Positions 35,717-45,591 of a stretch of 64,000 nt of DNA are shown here, in pieces. The notes beneath the pieces were generated by a model. The model had not been told where the DNA came from. It ran no database searches and saw only the letters and a program-made list of their open reading frames with translations. Source of the stretch: CAVZLD01 sp963776055 (lineage in GTDB: Bacteria > Planctomycetota > Planctomycetia > Pirellulales > Pirellulaceae); the NCBI GenBank assembly GCA_963776055.1, contig CAVZLD010000015.1, forward strand, positions 62,001 to 126,000, written 5' to 3'. The position numbers and the translations under genes were made by a program. Position 1 is the first letter of the stretch; each line of letters starts with the position of its first letter.

Positions 35717-37765
35717 TTACCGGCGGTGCTCAGGGGCGACTTTCTTTCGCAGGATTTCGACCGCCTGGCGAAACGTGGAATCCCCAGGCCCGTGGTGTTC
35801 GAGGACGATATCAGCGGGCACGCCACGGCCTTCGATTGGGGTTCCGTCGGGCAGTAGGGAAATCCACCGCGAAAACCAAACGGTGACTCCGTTCGAAAGG
35901 GTTTCCGGTTGCGGATTTCCGCTTGCGCCGCGCGTGGCTTGTCCCACGAGTGTGACGTGATGCAGCGTCTTCATCATCAATGCGAACCCTTCGCCGCTAC
36001 TGACGCAACCGGGCCCAATCAAGCAGATGACCGGACAGAGGATGGCGTCGTCGCCGGAGGGGCGAAGATAGCGTGGGGCCGTGTCGCGAAAGGAGTGGAT
36101 CGTCGGGCCGGAACGGACTTTGGACCGGGCGTACAGCCGCGGCTGATCGGTGAACAGCCGAGCGATGTGGGCGGCGCCGGGTTCCGCCCCGCCCGAATTG
36201 GCGCAGATCGACGAGCCATCCGGGGGCATCGGACATCGACCGAACGGCGTCAAGAAATCGCGAATAGACGGGGGCGTCGGCGGGCGGCAATTGCCGAATG
36301 ACCATGACGCCGAATCCGTCCTCGGTTCGACCGATGAATCCCAGTGGTGGAAACTGCTGAACGGCTTGCACGGTGCGTCGCAGGTCGTCGTGATCGAAAT
36401 TGGCTCGGTAGCGCGACAGATAGGGATGCACGGTCGTCCCGTCGGGCGTGACGATCCACACGTGCAGATCACGCAGTTCGGCCAGCATACGACGGATCAC
36501 CGAAACGAACTCCGCCGTCGTCTCGGTGGCTTCGGCCTCGTCTCGATACCGCTCGCTGATCTGCTGCCAGTCGATCCCTTTCATGGCGGAGAAGCTGTAA
36601 TTCTGCTGCAAGCTATGGACGAGCGCCACGAAAGGGTCGCTCGGGAGTCGCCTCCTTTACGTCGACGGACCGAACCGTCAGCGAGCCAGTCTTGGAGAGA
36701 AAGATCAGCAACTTGGTCTTGTCGGCGTTGGGGGGGACTCGGAAACTCAGTTCCTGTTGCTGCCAGCGCGTCGTGCGGGACAGGTCCTTGACGGACAGGT
36801 CGAGTCGTTCTCCCTGGGCATCGAGACTGATGATTCCGACGTAGCAGTTGTCGAACTGGTTGCCCTCGCGGCGAATGCCCGCGGTTCGAGCTTCGAAGGA
36901 CAGCGTATAGGTCTTGCCTTGCTGAAGATCCAACTCCTGGTTGAGCGAGTACCAGAGCAATGTGGATTGGTCGCCGCGGAGCGACACGCCGTCCGAGCCG
37001 GCTCGCTCGATCAGCGAGGTTGGCTCCATCCCGCCGTTCTGAGCGCCGATCTCTCGAGTCCAGCCGTCTGGACGTTCCCCGGACCAACCGCCTGACCATT
37101 CGTGAAAATCGCCGTTTACGACCAGCGACGCCGATTCCATTCTTTCGTTCGTTTCCTCATGGGGCGGAGTATTTCGCGTGGTTGGCTCGAGTGCCAACGT
37201 AAGATTTCGCACACCGAGCATGCCGGACTTGGAGAGGAAGATTACGACTTGCGTCGATGCAGTGCCCGGGGGCACCTCGTACTCGATCTGATGCCTTGCC
37301 CATTGACCGGTATCGTTCGAGACATCTTTCGTTTTGCGCCCCGCCGCCTGCTTGCTTGCCGTAAAGCTTGCCAAGCCGATGTAGCAATTGTCGTGTTGAC
37401 GGCCTTCTTGTGCGCACATCTTTCGTGCGGGACTCGAATTCCAGTACGCACCGGTCGCCCGGGCGGACCGCAATCTCCTGCGTCAGTACACGCCACGCCA
37501 TCGTCGTTTGGCTTCCTCGCAGCAGCAGCGCGGGCCCTTTGATGGCCGACAGTTCGGAGACCGGTTGTTGACCGCCGTTCCGTGCCCCGATCGCCACCTT
37601 CCAGCCGTCCGGTGCCCCATCGGTCCACTTCGCGAAGTCTCCATTTCGCAGCCGCGGCGCTTCGCCGCCCAGCGTTCGGCTGCCCAGGCCGATTTGCCAC
37701 AGACAGCCGCACAGAATCGCCAACAGGACGAATGCATTGTGCCGTGCCACAAGACCCGTTTTCAT
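35717..37765 (-). pseudogene. S41-type peptidase with two N-terminal CBM-like domains, three apparent frameshifts
   Basis: ATG 37765, with AAAGGGAA upstream, opens a signal-anchored protein. Two tandem domains of about 140 residues share the pattern NGDF...W...PDGW...GA-NGG...DNCY-G...VIFLSK-G and probably bind carbohydrate (CBM4/9-like). A C-terminal-processing-peptidase (S41) domain follows: an NYSFSAMKGIDWQQISERY cap region, LAELRDLHVWI, then the DLR-NSGG turn and SGEGFALMM with the catalytic-region Ser. Three breaks lie near 37405-37415, 36630-36640 and 36190-36206, each about one base. Restoring them gives a single protein of about 680 residues. Confidence 0.7.
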
Positions 37766-37994
37766 GCCGGATTCCCTTTCAGAATAGAAACCGTTGACCG
37801 GGCCGCATTTTACCACATCATCTTGCGTTGGAGCCGATCTCGTCGACAGCGAACCGAGGTGGGTTGCTCGGCGAAGGCAAGACGTCGGGATGCGGATGGG
37901 ATCGGAGGCAGGAAACAGGTAGAATGGATCGTAACTGTCGAGGTGAGCGGCCGTGGTCCGGGGCATCTCGCGAAACTCACGTCAAGGAGAACTG

Positions 37995-38642
37995 ATGAAT
38001 ACGTGCAAGTTGGCCGGGATCCAGGTTGTTGGCCGGTGGGTGGCGATTGTGAGTCTGGCGGGGATCTTGAGTGTGACCGGCTGCCAGCGCAGCGAGCCGA
38101 CAGTGGGATCGACCGAGCAGACCGGGCCGGAGAGTGTGGCACCGGAGGTCGCGGCAACGGAAGTCGCTGCAGCACCTGACGATACCGCTTCCCCGGCGAC
38201 CGTTTCGGTGGAAGAGACGGTCGCCCAACCCGTGGCAGATACAACCCCGGACCAAGATGGACAAGACGAGGATGCTGCACCGGCGACATTCGGTCCGGCG
38301 GCGCCCTCGAGGGCAAGCGAGTATCTGGCGCTCGTCGGACGTTGGGTCCGCACGGATTCGCCTTACCGAATTGAGATCCGCGCAGTGGGCCGAGACGGCC
38401 GGATGGAAGCGGCGTATTTTAATCCGAATCAGATCAACGTTTCCCGTGCCGTCGCGCGAAACGAATCCGGCGAATTGCAGGTGTTTGTCGAATTGCGCGA
38501 CGTGAATTACCCGGGAGCGACCTATACCTTGGCGTATCGGCCCGAAAAAGACTTGCTGCAGGGAGTCTACTATCAGCCGGCGATGAAGCAGAGTTTCAAT
38601 GTGAGTTTTGCGCGGCAACAGACCGGCGGACCGCCTCGTTAG
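37995..38642 (+). CDS. Hypothetical lipoprotein
   Basis: The start is ATG 37995 with AAGGAGA upstream. The 215-residue product has a lipobox (GILSVTGC, Cys near residue 30), an acidic Ala/Thr/Pro-rich spacer (about 32-105), then a small beta-rich domain (about 108-205: YLALVGRWVRTDSPYRIEIR...YNPNQINVSRAV-like...YYQPAMKQSFNVSF). The C-terminal domain looks like a conserved planctomycete lipocalin-like fold, but I have no family name. It is divergent from the S41 gene and ends inside a terminator hairpin. Confidence 0.75.
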   Translation: MNTCKLAGIQVVGRWVAIVSLAGILSVTGCQRSEPTVGSTEQTGPESVAPEVAATEVAAAPDDTASPATVSVEETVAQPVADTTPDQDGQDEDAAPATFGPAAPSRASEYLALVGRWVRTDSPYRIEIRAVGRDGRMEAAYFNPNQINVSRAVARNESGELQVFVELRDVNYPGATYTLAYRPEKDLLQGVYYQPAMKQSFNVSFARQQTGGPPR

Positions 38643-38654
38643 GGTCCTTTTTTT
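38628..38654 (+). terminator. Intrinsic terminator spanning the lipoprotein stop codon
   Basis: GGACC (38628-38632) pairs with GGTCC (38643-38647) around a 10-base loop, followed by seven T (38648-38654). The TAG stop of the upstream gene (38640-38642) lies in the loop. Confidence 0.7.
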
Positions 38655-38776
38655 ACATTCATGGCTGGGTTGATCAGGGCCCTACCGATTCTCGTCAGCT
38701 GCTTGGAAGGCCCGACTTCCGGTGGTCGGCCGGGACCATGGCAGCCCGAATCTCAGTCGGAAATGGCAACAGGAAG

Positions 38777-41203
38777 ATGGATCACGACCTTAAACAGCTT
38801 GCCGGACTCCCCCTCCTGCTAATTCTCGTTCTGCTGATCGGTGGTTGCCATCGGGACTCGGAACTCGGTTCGCCCCAGCAAGCGACCGCGTCCACGGCGA
38901 CGGCGTCCGTCACTTCCGAATCGAATGCGCCGGAACAGACACCACCGCTGGCGGGTTCCTCCAGTTGTCGTGACTGTCACGAAGAGTTCTACCAGCTTTG
39001 GGCACCGTCCCATCACGGATTGGCGATGCAGCCGTATACGGCCGAATTCGCAGCGGCGAACTTGACGCCTCACAGTGGGGAAATCCAGGTTGGCAAGAGT
39101 GTCTATCAGGCGCAGGTCGGCGCGGAGCAGGGGTGGGTTCTGGAACGCCAGCCGGAGGGTGAGCAGAAGTTGCCCATCGTCCACGTATTGGGTGGCAAAA
39201 ACGTGTACTACTTCCTGACGCCCTGGGAGCGTGGCCGGCTGCAGACGCTGCCGGTCGCATACGATGTGCGGCGCAAGGCCTGGTTCGACACCGCCATGAG
39301 CGGCGTGCGGCATTTTCCGGAGCACGATGACGACGAACCACTCCACTGGACAGAACGGGAATTCACGTTCAACACGTCCTGCTATTCCTGTCACGTCAGC
39401 CAGCTTTCCGTGAATTACGAACTGGAAAATGACTCCTACAACACCGTCTGGGCGGAAGCGGGGATCAACTGCGAAACCTGTCACGGCCCCGCCGCGGAAC
39501 ATGTCCGAGTGTGCCGCGAGGCGGAAGCGACAACCGGTGAAGTGCCGAAGGATCTGAAGATCATCGTGACGCGCGACTTTGATGTCGAGCAGACCAACAC
39601 GATGTGTGCACCGTGTCACGCGAAAATGGTCACCTTGAGTGGCTCGTTTCTGCCGGGTGATCGCTACTTCGATCATTTCGATCTTACGACGCTTGAGCAT
39701 CCCGATTTCTACCCGGACGGTCGCGACCTTGGTGAGAATTACACCTATACAACGTGGCGATTGAGTCCGTGCGTGCAGTCCGGCCAACTCGACTGCATGC
39801 ATTGTCATACGTCCAGCGGACGATTTCGGTTTGTCGACGCTCCCAATCAGGCGTGTTCGCCCTGTCATCAAGACCTCGTCGACAACTCGGCCGCGCACAG
39901 TCACCATGCGGCGGGCAGTGCGGGTGACGACTGTATCGCCTGCCACATGCCGATGACCGAATTTGCGAATATGCTGCGCAGCGATCACTCTATGCTCCCA
40001 CCCACTCCCGCAACGTCCCTGCTGTACAAGTCGCCCAACGCCTGCAATTTGTGCCACTCCGACCAGGACGATGCCTGGTCGGACCAGTGGGTCCGCCAGT
40101 GGAGCGAAACGGACTATCAGGCTCCCGTGTTGTATCGAGCCGGATTGGTGGACGCGGCACGCAAGGGGGATTGGTCGGAATTGTCGAAGATCGCGGAGTA
40201 CATTACGCGTCCGGATCGAGACGAAGTAGTCACGACCAGTCTGGTGCGACTACTGCGATCCTATTCCGGACCGGAAAAGTGGCCGCTGTTCTTGCAGGCG
40301 CTCACCGACGCTTCGCCGTTGGTACGCGGTGCCGCGGCCGAGGCTTTGGGGGGCTACCTAACGCCCGAAACGCTGCCGGCACTGCTGAAGGCGGCGCAAG
40401 ATGAGTACCGTCTAGTACGCGTGCGAGCCGCCGCAGCGATGGCCGCCGTTCCACGCGAACGACTTGCCGACGACGAACGCCGCGTGCTAGATCGAGCAAC
40501 CGATGAGTTCCTGGCGGCCATGCACACACGACCGGACGACCAGACATCGTATCACAACCTGGGTGCGTTCTATGCCCAGCAGGGCAAGTACGAGCGCGCT
40601 GTCGAGTGCTACAACCTGTCCCACCGATTGGACCCACGAGCGATTCCGCCCCTGGTCAACGCATCCGTCGCCTACAACGTGCTGGGAAAGAACTCCAAAG
40701 CAGAGGAATACTTGCGCAAGGCGTTGAAGGTCGATCCGAACAACCCGGCGGTGAACTTGAACCTGGGGATGTTGATGGGCGAAATGCAACGCTTGCCCGA
40801 AGCGGAAACAGCCTTCCGGACGGCGCTGAAAGCGGATCCCAAATCCGCGGCCGCTGCGTATAACCTCGGCGTCGTGCTCGCAGAACGAGATCTGCCCGAG
40901 GCCATTCGCCTCTGCCGTCTTGCTGATCAATTGGAGCCGGCCGAACCCAAGTATGCTTTCGCCGTCGCCTGCTACCTGCAAAGCGCCGGAAAAGCGGGGG
41001 AGGCGATCGAGCAACTGCAGAAGCTGCGCGAAGCCCATCCAGGTTACCCCGACGGCCACGCGATGCTGGGGAACCTGTTCGTCCAGCAGCAACGTTTTGC
41101 GGAAGCGAAGCAGGTCTTGCGAGCCGCGGCCTCGACAACCGCACTGCCTGTCGCGGCGCGTCGTTATTTTCAGGCGCAGGCTAGTGCGTTGCCCGATGAG
41201 TGA
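38777..41203 (+). CDS. Octaheme cytochrome c lipoprotein fused to HEAT and TPR repeats
   Basis: The start is ATG 38777 (MDHDLKQLAG), giving 808 residues with a lipobox ending at C24 (LVLLIGGC). Eight CxxCH haem-binding motifs follow (CRDCH at 64, then CYSCH, CETCH, CAPCH, CMHCH, CSPCH, CIACH and CNLCH, the last near 420). This spacing resembles cytochrome c554-like multiheme domains. HEAT-like repeats (about 470-560, SPLVRGAAAEALGGYL) come next, then at least five TPRs (about 580-800, HNLGAFYAQQGKYERAVECYN and similar). It should be anchored and extracytoplasmic. The fusion of redox and protein-interaction modules suggests an electron-transfer scaffold. It has a start alternative 13 codons upstream. 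Confidence 0.92.
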   Translation: MDHDLKQLAGLPLLLILVLLIGGCHRDSELGSPQQATASTATASVTSESNAPEQTPPLAGSSSCRDCHEEFYQLWAPSHHGLAMQPYTAEFAAANLTPHSGEIQVGKSVYQAQVGAEQGWVLERQPEGEQKLPIVHVLGGKNVYYFLTPWERGRLQTLPVAYDVRRKAWFDTAMSGVRHFPEHDDDEPLHWTEREFTFNTSCYSCHVSQLSVNYELENDSYNTVWAEAGINCETCHGPAAEHVRVCREAEATTGEVPKDLKIIVTRDFDVEQTNTMCAPCHAKMVTLSGSFLPGDRYFDHFDLTTLEHPDFYPDGRDLGENYTYTTWRLSPCVQSGQLDCMHCHTSSGRFRFVDAPNQACSPCHQDLVDNSAAHSHHAAGSAGDDCIACHMPMTEFANMLRSDHSMLPPTPATSLLYKSPNACNLCHSDQDDAWSDQWVRQWSETDYQAPVLYRAGLVDAARKGDWSELSKIAEYITRPDRDEVVTTSLVRLLRSYSGPEKWPLFLQALTDASPLVRGAAAEALGGYLTPETLPALLKAAQDEYRLVRVRAAAAMAAVPRERLADDERRVLDRATDEFLAAMHTRPDDQTSYHNLGAFYAQQGKYERAVECYNLSHRLDPRAIPPLVNASVAYNVLGKNSKAEEYLRKALKVDPNNPAVNLNLGMLMGEMQRLPEAETAFRTALKADPKSAAAAYNLGVVLAERDLPEAIRLCRLADQLEPAEPKYAFAVACYLQSAGKAGEAIEQLQKLREAHPGYPDGHAMLGNLFVQQQRFAEAKQVLRAAASTTALPVAARRYFQAQASALPDE

Positions 41204-41281
41204 GATGTCGGGTCTGTCCGTGGGCTGGTCGATTGGGCCGTTCTGTCACAGCACTTGGTTGCTTAGATAAGTGATTCTCCG

Positions 41282-42151
41282 ATGTCGCTCGACGCGGTTC
41301 GTGTCTTCTATGGAAACGCCACCACTACACGGGCTGATGTGTATCTGGAAATTGACGAATCGCTGACGCGCTGCCCGGACCTCTGCGCCGAGATTCACGG
41401 ACCGGAATGCTTCTCGGCACGCACGCTACCGCACTCCGTCCCTTTTCTCCCTTTCCAGCCACCTCGACTCTGGAGAGCCCAGGTTACCGATCCTTGCTTC
41501 TGGTCGCCGGACCATCCGATGCGATACCGCATTCGCGTGGAACCTGGCAATGGTGACCCACCGATTCTCGTGACGGACTTTGGAATGCGCCATTTCGGAT
41601 CGGATCGCGGACAGCTCTGGTTCAACGGCCAACGGTGGGTGTTGCGGGCCGCTCATTGGCCGGATACTCTCGACAATCTGAACTTGGCTGCGTGGCAGGA
41701 AGGACGGCTGGCAATGGTCGTTCGCGATCCCACCGCGGAGCTCTGTCAACAGGCCTCCCAAGCCGGCGTGATGCTCATCGTTTGGGTGGACGCCGATTGC
41801 GCCGTTACGCAACTCGGCTCGCTGACCGGCTGGGCTGCGGTGGCCGTGGCGCTGCTGGACAGAACGCCCCCCCAAACTCTCGCAGCACTGCGCCAGCTTG
41901 CCCCGAATCTGCTGTTCGGCTACGAGTTGTCCGAGACGCACCTCGGATCGGTGATCGAAGGATCGGACCTGCTCCTTTGTCGGGCGGATGAGTCCCTTTT
42001 GCGTGCGGCGCAACGCCTGCAGCCTACACGTAGTATCTGCGGTTGGCGTCCCGCCGGTCGACTGCGGACTGTTCCCGAGGCGCGGGCCGCGTGCGATCGT
42101 CTCCAACGCGACCTGGCGCCACGATTTGATCTGAACGGGTATCTCGTATAG
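41282..42151 (+). CDS. GH2-like beta-sandwich plus partial barrel protein, function unknown
   Basis: A 289-residue protein. Its first 130 residues follow the pattern of the immunoglobulin-like beta-sandwich of family 2 glycosidases, with WSPDHPMRYRIRV, TDFGMRHFG and LWFNGQRWVLRAAHWP. The rest resembles the beginning of a TIM barrel (strand-like GVMLIVWVDAD, APNLLFGYEL). The catalytic acid/base and nucleophile region of GH2 is missing, so it is probably not an active glycosidase. I do not recognise a family. It sits 78 bases after the octaheme gene and 44 before the E1-like gene, possibly as one operon. Confidence 0.55.
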   Translation: MSLDAVRVFYGNATTTRADVYLEIDESLTRCPDLCAEIHGPECFSARTLPHSVPFLPFQPPRLWRAQVTDPCFWSPDHPMRYRIRVEPGNGDPPILVTDFGMRHFGSDRGQLWFNGQRWVLRAAHWPDTLDNLNLAAWQEGRLAMVVRDPTAELCQQASQAGVMLIVWVDADCAVTQLGSLTGWAAVAVALLDRTPPQTLAALRQLAPNLLFGYELSETHLGSVIEGSDLLLCRADESLLRAAQRLQPTRSICGWRPAGRLRTVPEARAACDRLQRDLAPRFDLNGYLV

Positions 42152-42195
42152 AAGAATCGCTTCGCCATCCGCGCCTCGTCTCCGGAGTTCCTCTT

Positions 42196-43236
42196 GTGTC
42201 CGCTCGCGTTTCTCCCTCACGATACATTCGTCAGATGATCTTCGCTCCGCTGGGCGAGGAAGGTCAGCAGCGACTTGAACAGTCCCGAGTGCTCGTGTGT
42301 GGGTGCGGTGCGCTCGGATCGGTGCTGGCCAATACGCTCGTGCGCGCCGGTGTCGGGCATGTGCGGATCGTCGACCGCGATTTCCTGGAACTGAATAACC
42401 TGCAGCGACAGGTTCTGTACGACGAGTCAGATGTCGCCGCACGACTGCCGAAAGCGATCGCCGCGCGAAACAAATTGCGACAGATCAACAGTCAGGTGGA
42501 AATTGAAGCCGTTGTCGCGGATGTCGACTTTCGAAATCTTCCCCGTTTGTTGGAAAATGTCGACGTAATGGTCGATGGCACCGATAATTTCGAGACACGG
42601 TTCCTGTTGAACGATGCGTCCATTCATTTCGCAATCCCCTGGGTGTACGGAGGTTGTATCGGCGCGGAAGGCCAAACGATGACCGTTCTGCCCGGGGAGA
42701 CTCCCTGTTTGCGCTGCGTGTTGCGCGAAAGCCCGCCTCCGGGCACGACGCCCACGTGCGATACCGCGGGAGTGCTTGGGCCGATCGTCAATGTCATTGC
42801 GTCCCTGCAAGCCTGTGAAGCGATCAAGATCCTCAGCGGGCATGCCGAAGCCGTCAGTCGGACATTGAACGTCGTCGATTTGTGGGATAATCGATTGCGG
42901 CAAATCCACCTTGACGCGCTGCAGGCCGCACGAGATTGTCCCACCTGTTGTGCGCGGCAGTTCCCCTGGCTCGAAGGTCGGCAGGGTAGCCATTCCGCCG
43001 TCCTGTGCGGACGCAACGCCGTTCAACTGAGTTTCGCCGATCCGCAGCCGGTGTCTCTGGAATCACTCGAGCAGAAGCTGCGGCCGATCGGTGCCGTCAC
43101 AAGAAATCCCTTCCTGCTGCGTTTGCAGGTCGATGCGTACGAGCTGACCATTTTCCCCGACGGTCGCGCAATCATTGGCGGGACCGACAATATTGCAGAA
43201 GCGAAGACGATCTATGCACGCTACATCGGAAGTTGA
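42196..43236 (+). CDS. ThiF/HesA/MoeB-type E1-like adenylyltransferase
   Basis: A GTG start at 42196 has GGAG upstream. The 346-residue protein has a GCGALGSVLANTLVRAG Rossmann ATP site (about 36-52), DRDFLELNNLQRQ (60-72), the catalytic Asp region NVDVMVDGTDNFETRF, and the structural Cys pair CLRC (about 175-178) with CPTCC (near 250). The conserved catalytic Cys loop TCDTAGVLGP is present (about 190-199). It should adenylate the C-terminus of a ubiquitin-like sulfur carrier such as ThiS or MoaD. The last 80 residues are an extra domain. No carrier gene is adjacent. MoeB versus ThiF cannot be decided. Confidence 0.9.
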   Translation: MSARVSPSRYIRQMIFAPLGEEGQQRLEQSRVLVCGCGALGSVLANTLVRAGVGHVRIVDRDFLELNNLQRQVLYDESDVAARLPKAIAARNKLRQINSQVEIEAVVADVDFRNLPRLLENVDVMVDGTDNFETRFLLNDASIHFAIPWVYGGCIGAEGQTMTVLPGETPCLRCVLRESPPPGTTPTCDTAGVLGPIVNVIASLQACEAIKILSGHAEAVSRTLNVVDLWDNRLRQIHLDALQAARDCPTCCARQFPWLEGRQGSHSAVLCGRNAVQLSFADPQPVSLESLEQKLRPIGAVTRNPFLLRLQVDAYELTIFPDGRAIIGGTDNIAEAKTIYARYIGS

Positions 43237-43308
43237 AGTGCCCTTATCGACGAGCCAAGCGGCTCGGTCGGTCCCGTCCCCTGCACGACCGAGCGATCGC
43301 GTTGTCCC

Positions 43309-44553
43309 GTGGCGCGATTGCCCTGCGAAATGGTCTGTTCAACCAGGCGGTTGGGCTCGTTTTGTAGGGTGGGCTCAGCGGATGCAAGCCCACGATCTTC
43401 CATCCACGATTTCGGCGTCAGCCGGCAGGCGGTCACCTCTCCCAATCTGCTCGCCGCGCCCGAGTACGCTGAGCTCACCGTCCCAACCACGCCCCTGTTT
43501 GCGACACGGCTTCTCCTGTTCCTGCTCTGCGTTGCTCCGCTGCTGCGCCCCGCACGAGCGGAGGAACCGGTCGCGCCGCAGGTGACACGAGGGACGGTGC
43601 AATTCCAACCGGCTGCCGGTGAGGACACTCGGCCGGCCCTGTTTCGGCTGTCGCCGCACGAATTCCCCTGTCAAGAAACGACGAGAAAACGATCCTGGGC
43701 GCAGATCGTTCGTCAGATCGAGGTGACGTTCCCGTCGCCGGTGCAGACCGAGCACGAGAATAACAATACAGTGCACGCCGAGTACTTCCTGCCGTCGGGC
43801 AGCGGAACACACCCGGGCGTTATCGTTCTGCACATTCTGGGTGGTGACTTCGAATTGTCACGCTTGTGCTGCCGAACGTTGGCCATCAATGGCGTGGCGC
43901 CCTCTTTGTCAAGATGCCGTACTACGGCCCGCGACGACCGGCGGGTTCTGATGTGCGGATGATCTCACCCGATCCGGAGCAGACGATGCAGGGCATGCGA
44001 CAGGCTGTTCTGGATATCCGGCGCTGCCGCCGCCTGGCTGGCAGCACGCCAGGAGATCGACGACCAACAACTGGGAATCAGCGGCATCAGCCTGGGGGGA
44101 GTCGTTGCGGCGCTGGCGGCGTCGGCCGAACCCCGATTTCAGAAAGCTTGCCTGGTTTTGGCCGGTGGTAACTTCGAAAAGATCATTCGGGAGTCGACAG
44201 AGACCGAGGAAATCCGGCAGTATTGGGCCGGTCGCGAAATCGACCCGCAACAGGTCGCGCGATGGTTGGGACCCATCGACCCCCTGACCTATGCGCCGGC
44301 GCTCCGCGGCCGACAGGTGCTGATGCTGAACGCACGCAACGATCGCGTTGTCCCGCCGGCCTGCACCCGGGCACTCTGGGAAGCAGCCGGGCGACCCGAA
44401 ATCGAATGGTGGGATGCCGATCATTACTCGGCGATCTGGTACCTGCCCAAAGCACTTTCTCGCATGGTGAAGTTTTTCCAGGCCCCAGCAACGGTCAGGA
44501 CGCAGGGCCCGGCTTGGCGGAATACGGGCACCGGAGAGGGGAACGCGGGGTGA
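43309..44553 (+). pseudogene. Dienelactone-hydrolase-like alpha/beta hydrolase, two apparent frameshifts
   Basis: The frame opens at 43309, but a clear signal peptide (LLLFLLCVAPLLRPARA) begins only near 43500 and no good start precedes it, so the true start is uncertain. HPGVIVLHILGGDF is the oxyanion region. Near 43900 one G is apparently missing (GTGGCGCCCTC), after which LFVKMPYYGPRRPAG appears in the next frame. Near 44020 one base is extra, after which QEIDDQQLGISGISLGGVVAAL carries the GISLGG nucleophile elbow. NARNDRVVPPACT has the catalytic Asp and WWDADHYSAI the His. Repaired length is about 370-410 residues, an exported esterase-like enzyme. Confidence 0.65.
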
Positions 44554-44575
44554 TCATGGCGCGGGGATGTGGACA

Positions 44576-44729
44576 GGACAGGGGCGGAGAACGCGGATGA
44601 ACGCGGACCAGAGGATGATGGACCTTGAATACCGGTGCGGCAGATCAACGGACGTCCGTTGATCTGCCGCTCCAACTCATTGGTCCATCTTCTCTGGTCC
44701 GCGTTCATCCGCGTTCTCCGCCCCTGTCC
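44576..44729. repeat. Long inverted repeat with a 34-bp perfect palindrome at its centre
   Basis: The centre, 44637-44670, is a perfect 34-base palindrome (each half begins GCGGCAGATCAACG). Flanking arms 44576-44624 and 44682-44729 are reverse complements over about 48 bases, with the outer 38 bases exact (GGACAGGGGCGGAGAACGCG...). The arms carry GCGGATGAACGCGGACC, a string of the type found in dispersed bacterial repeats. It could fold into one very long hairpin. It lies between the hydrolase remnant and the PH protein gene, without a frame. Confidence 0.9.
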
Positions 44730-44870
44730 GCGTTCCCATCTCCCCGTTCCACTCCTCCTCGCAGTCCCTCCTCGCAACCTGGTTGCGGTTCAACCCGGGG
44801 CTGGCAGTTGGTTTCGTTTCCTGGTAACTTCGCCGAGAGCAGGGCCCCGTAGTTTGGGTGGAGTAAGACA

Positions 44871-45383
44871 ATGAAACAGGCCATCGCCGGTGTGACTCCG
44901 GCGGAAGAGCGTGAGGTGACGGTCATGACAGTCTGGCCGTCCGTTGCGGCCATGTCGCTGGGACCTTTTCCGGTTGGCGCCTGGCTCGGTCGGCTCTACT
45001 CGATCCCCACCGGTTTCTACATCTTCACCGTAGGGAACCTCTTCTGCCTGCTCAGCATCCCCTTGGCGCTGGTCTTGTACTTCCGTCGGATCGGCCCTTT
45101 CGTCGCGATGCGGTACCGCGTCACGAATCGGCGAATCGTCGTGGAACGGGGCCTTTCTGCGCAAGAGGAACGGTCGATTGATTTGGACCAGTTCGACCAG
45201 ATCCAATGCGAGGTTCAGCCCGGTCAGGCATGGTACGACGCGGGGGATCTGGTTTTTCTGCAGGGTTCGACGGAACGGTTTCGGTTGCCGGGTGTTTCTC
45301 GTCCGGAGGCCTTCCGCCACGTCTGTCTCAAGACGCATCAGGGGTATGTGCGCGTCCGCGAGGCGGTCGGCGTCCCCGCGTGA
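44871..45383 (+). CDS. PH-domain (DUF304-like) membrane protein
   Basis: A 170-residue protein. The first 80 residues hold two hydrophobic segments (about 20-35 and 50-71). A bacterial PH-like domain with the characteristic RYRVTNRRIVVERGL opening (about 82-96) and SIDLDQFDQI follows. It resembles the YdbS/YdbT family of membrane proteins whose roles are mostly undefined. GGAG precedes the ATG. It has no obvious partner gene. Confidence 0.85.
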   Translation: MKQAIAGVTPAEEREVTVMTVWPSVAAMSLGPFPVGAWLGRLYSIPTGFYIFTVGNLFCLLSIPLALVLYFRRIGPFVAMRYRVTNRRIVVERGLSAQEERSIDLDQFDQIQCEVQPGQAWYDAGDLVFLQGSTERFRLPGVSRPEAFRHVCLKTHQGYVRVREAVGVPA

Positions 45384-45591
45384 GGTTTGTGCAGCCGAGG
45401 AGCCCTTCGATCCCAAGCGGTCGAAGGCGCGTTTCTCTGTTTTTTTTCACCGGACCGAAGGATTCCTCTTGGGCGATCCGACTGACCCCGTCTAGAATAA
45501 CGATGAAACGCCTGTTTTAATCCTGTGTTTTGTCTCTGATCGCGGTGCCGGCGGCGGGATAGGCGATTCATGGACCTTGGGAGGGGTATTC

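Noticed and set aside
36581..37099. Alternative minus-strand frame inside the S41 gene
   Set aside because: It is a shifted reading of the second CBM-like domain, and the parallel frame carries all conserved residues.
45384..45470. Possible intrinsic terminator after the PH gene with a run of T near 45441
   Set aside because: The nearest stem (TTCGA/TCGAA) is short and more than 10 bases from the T run.
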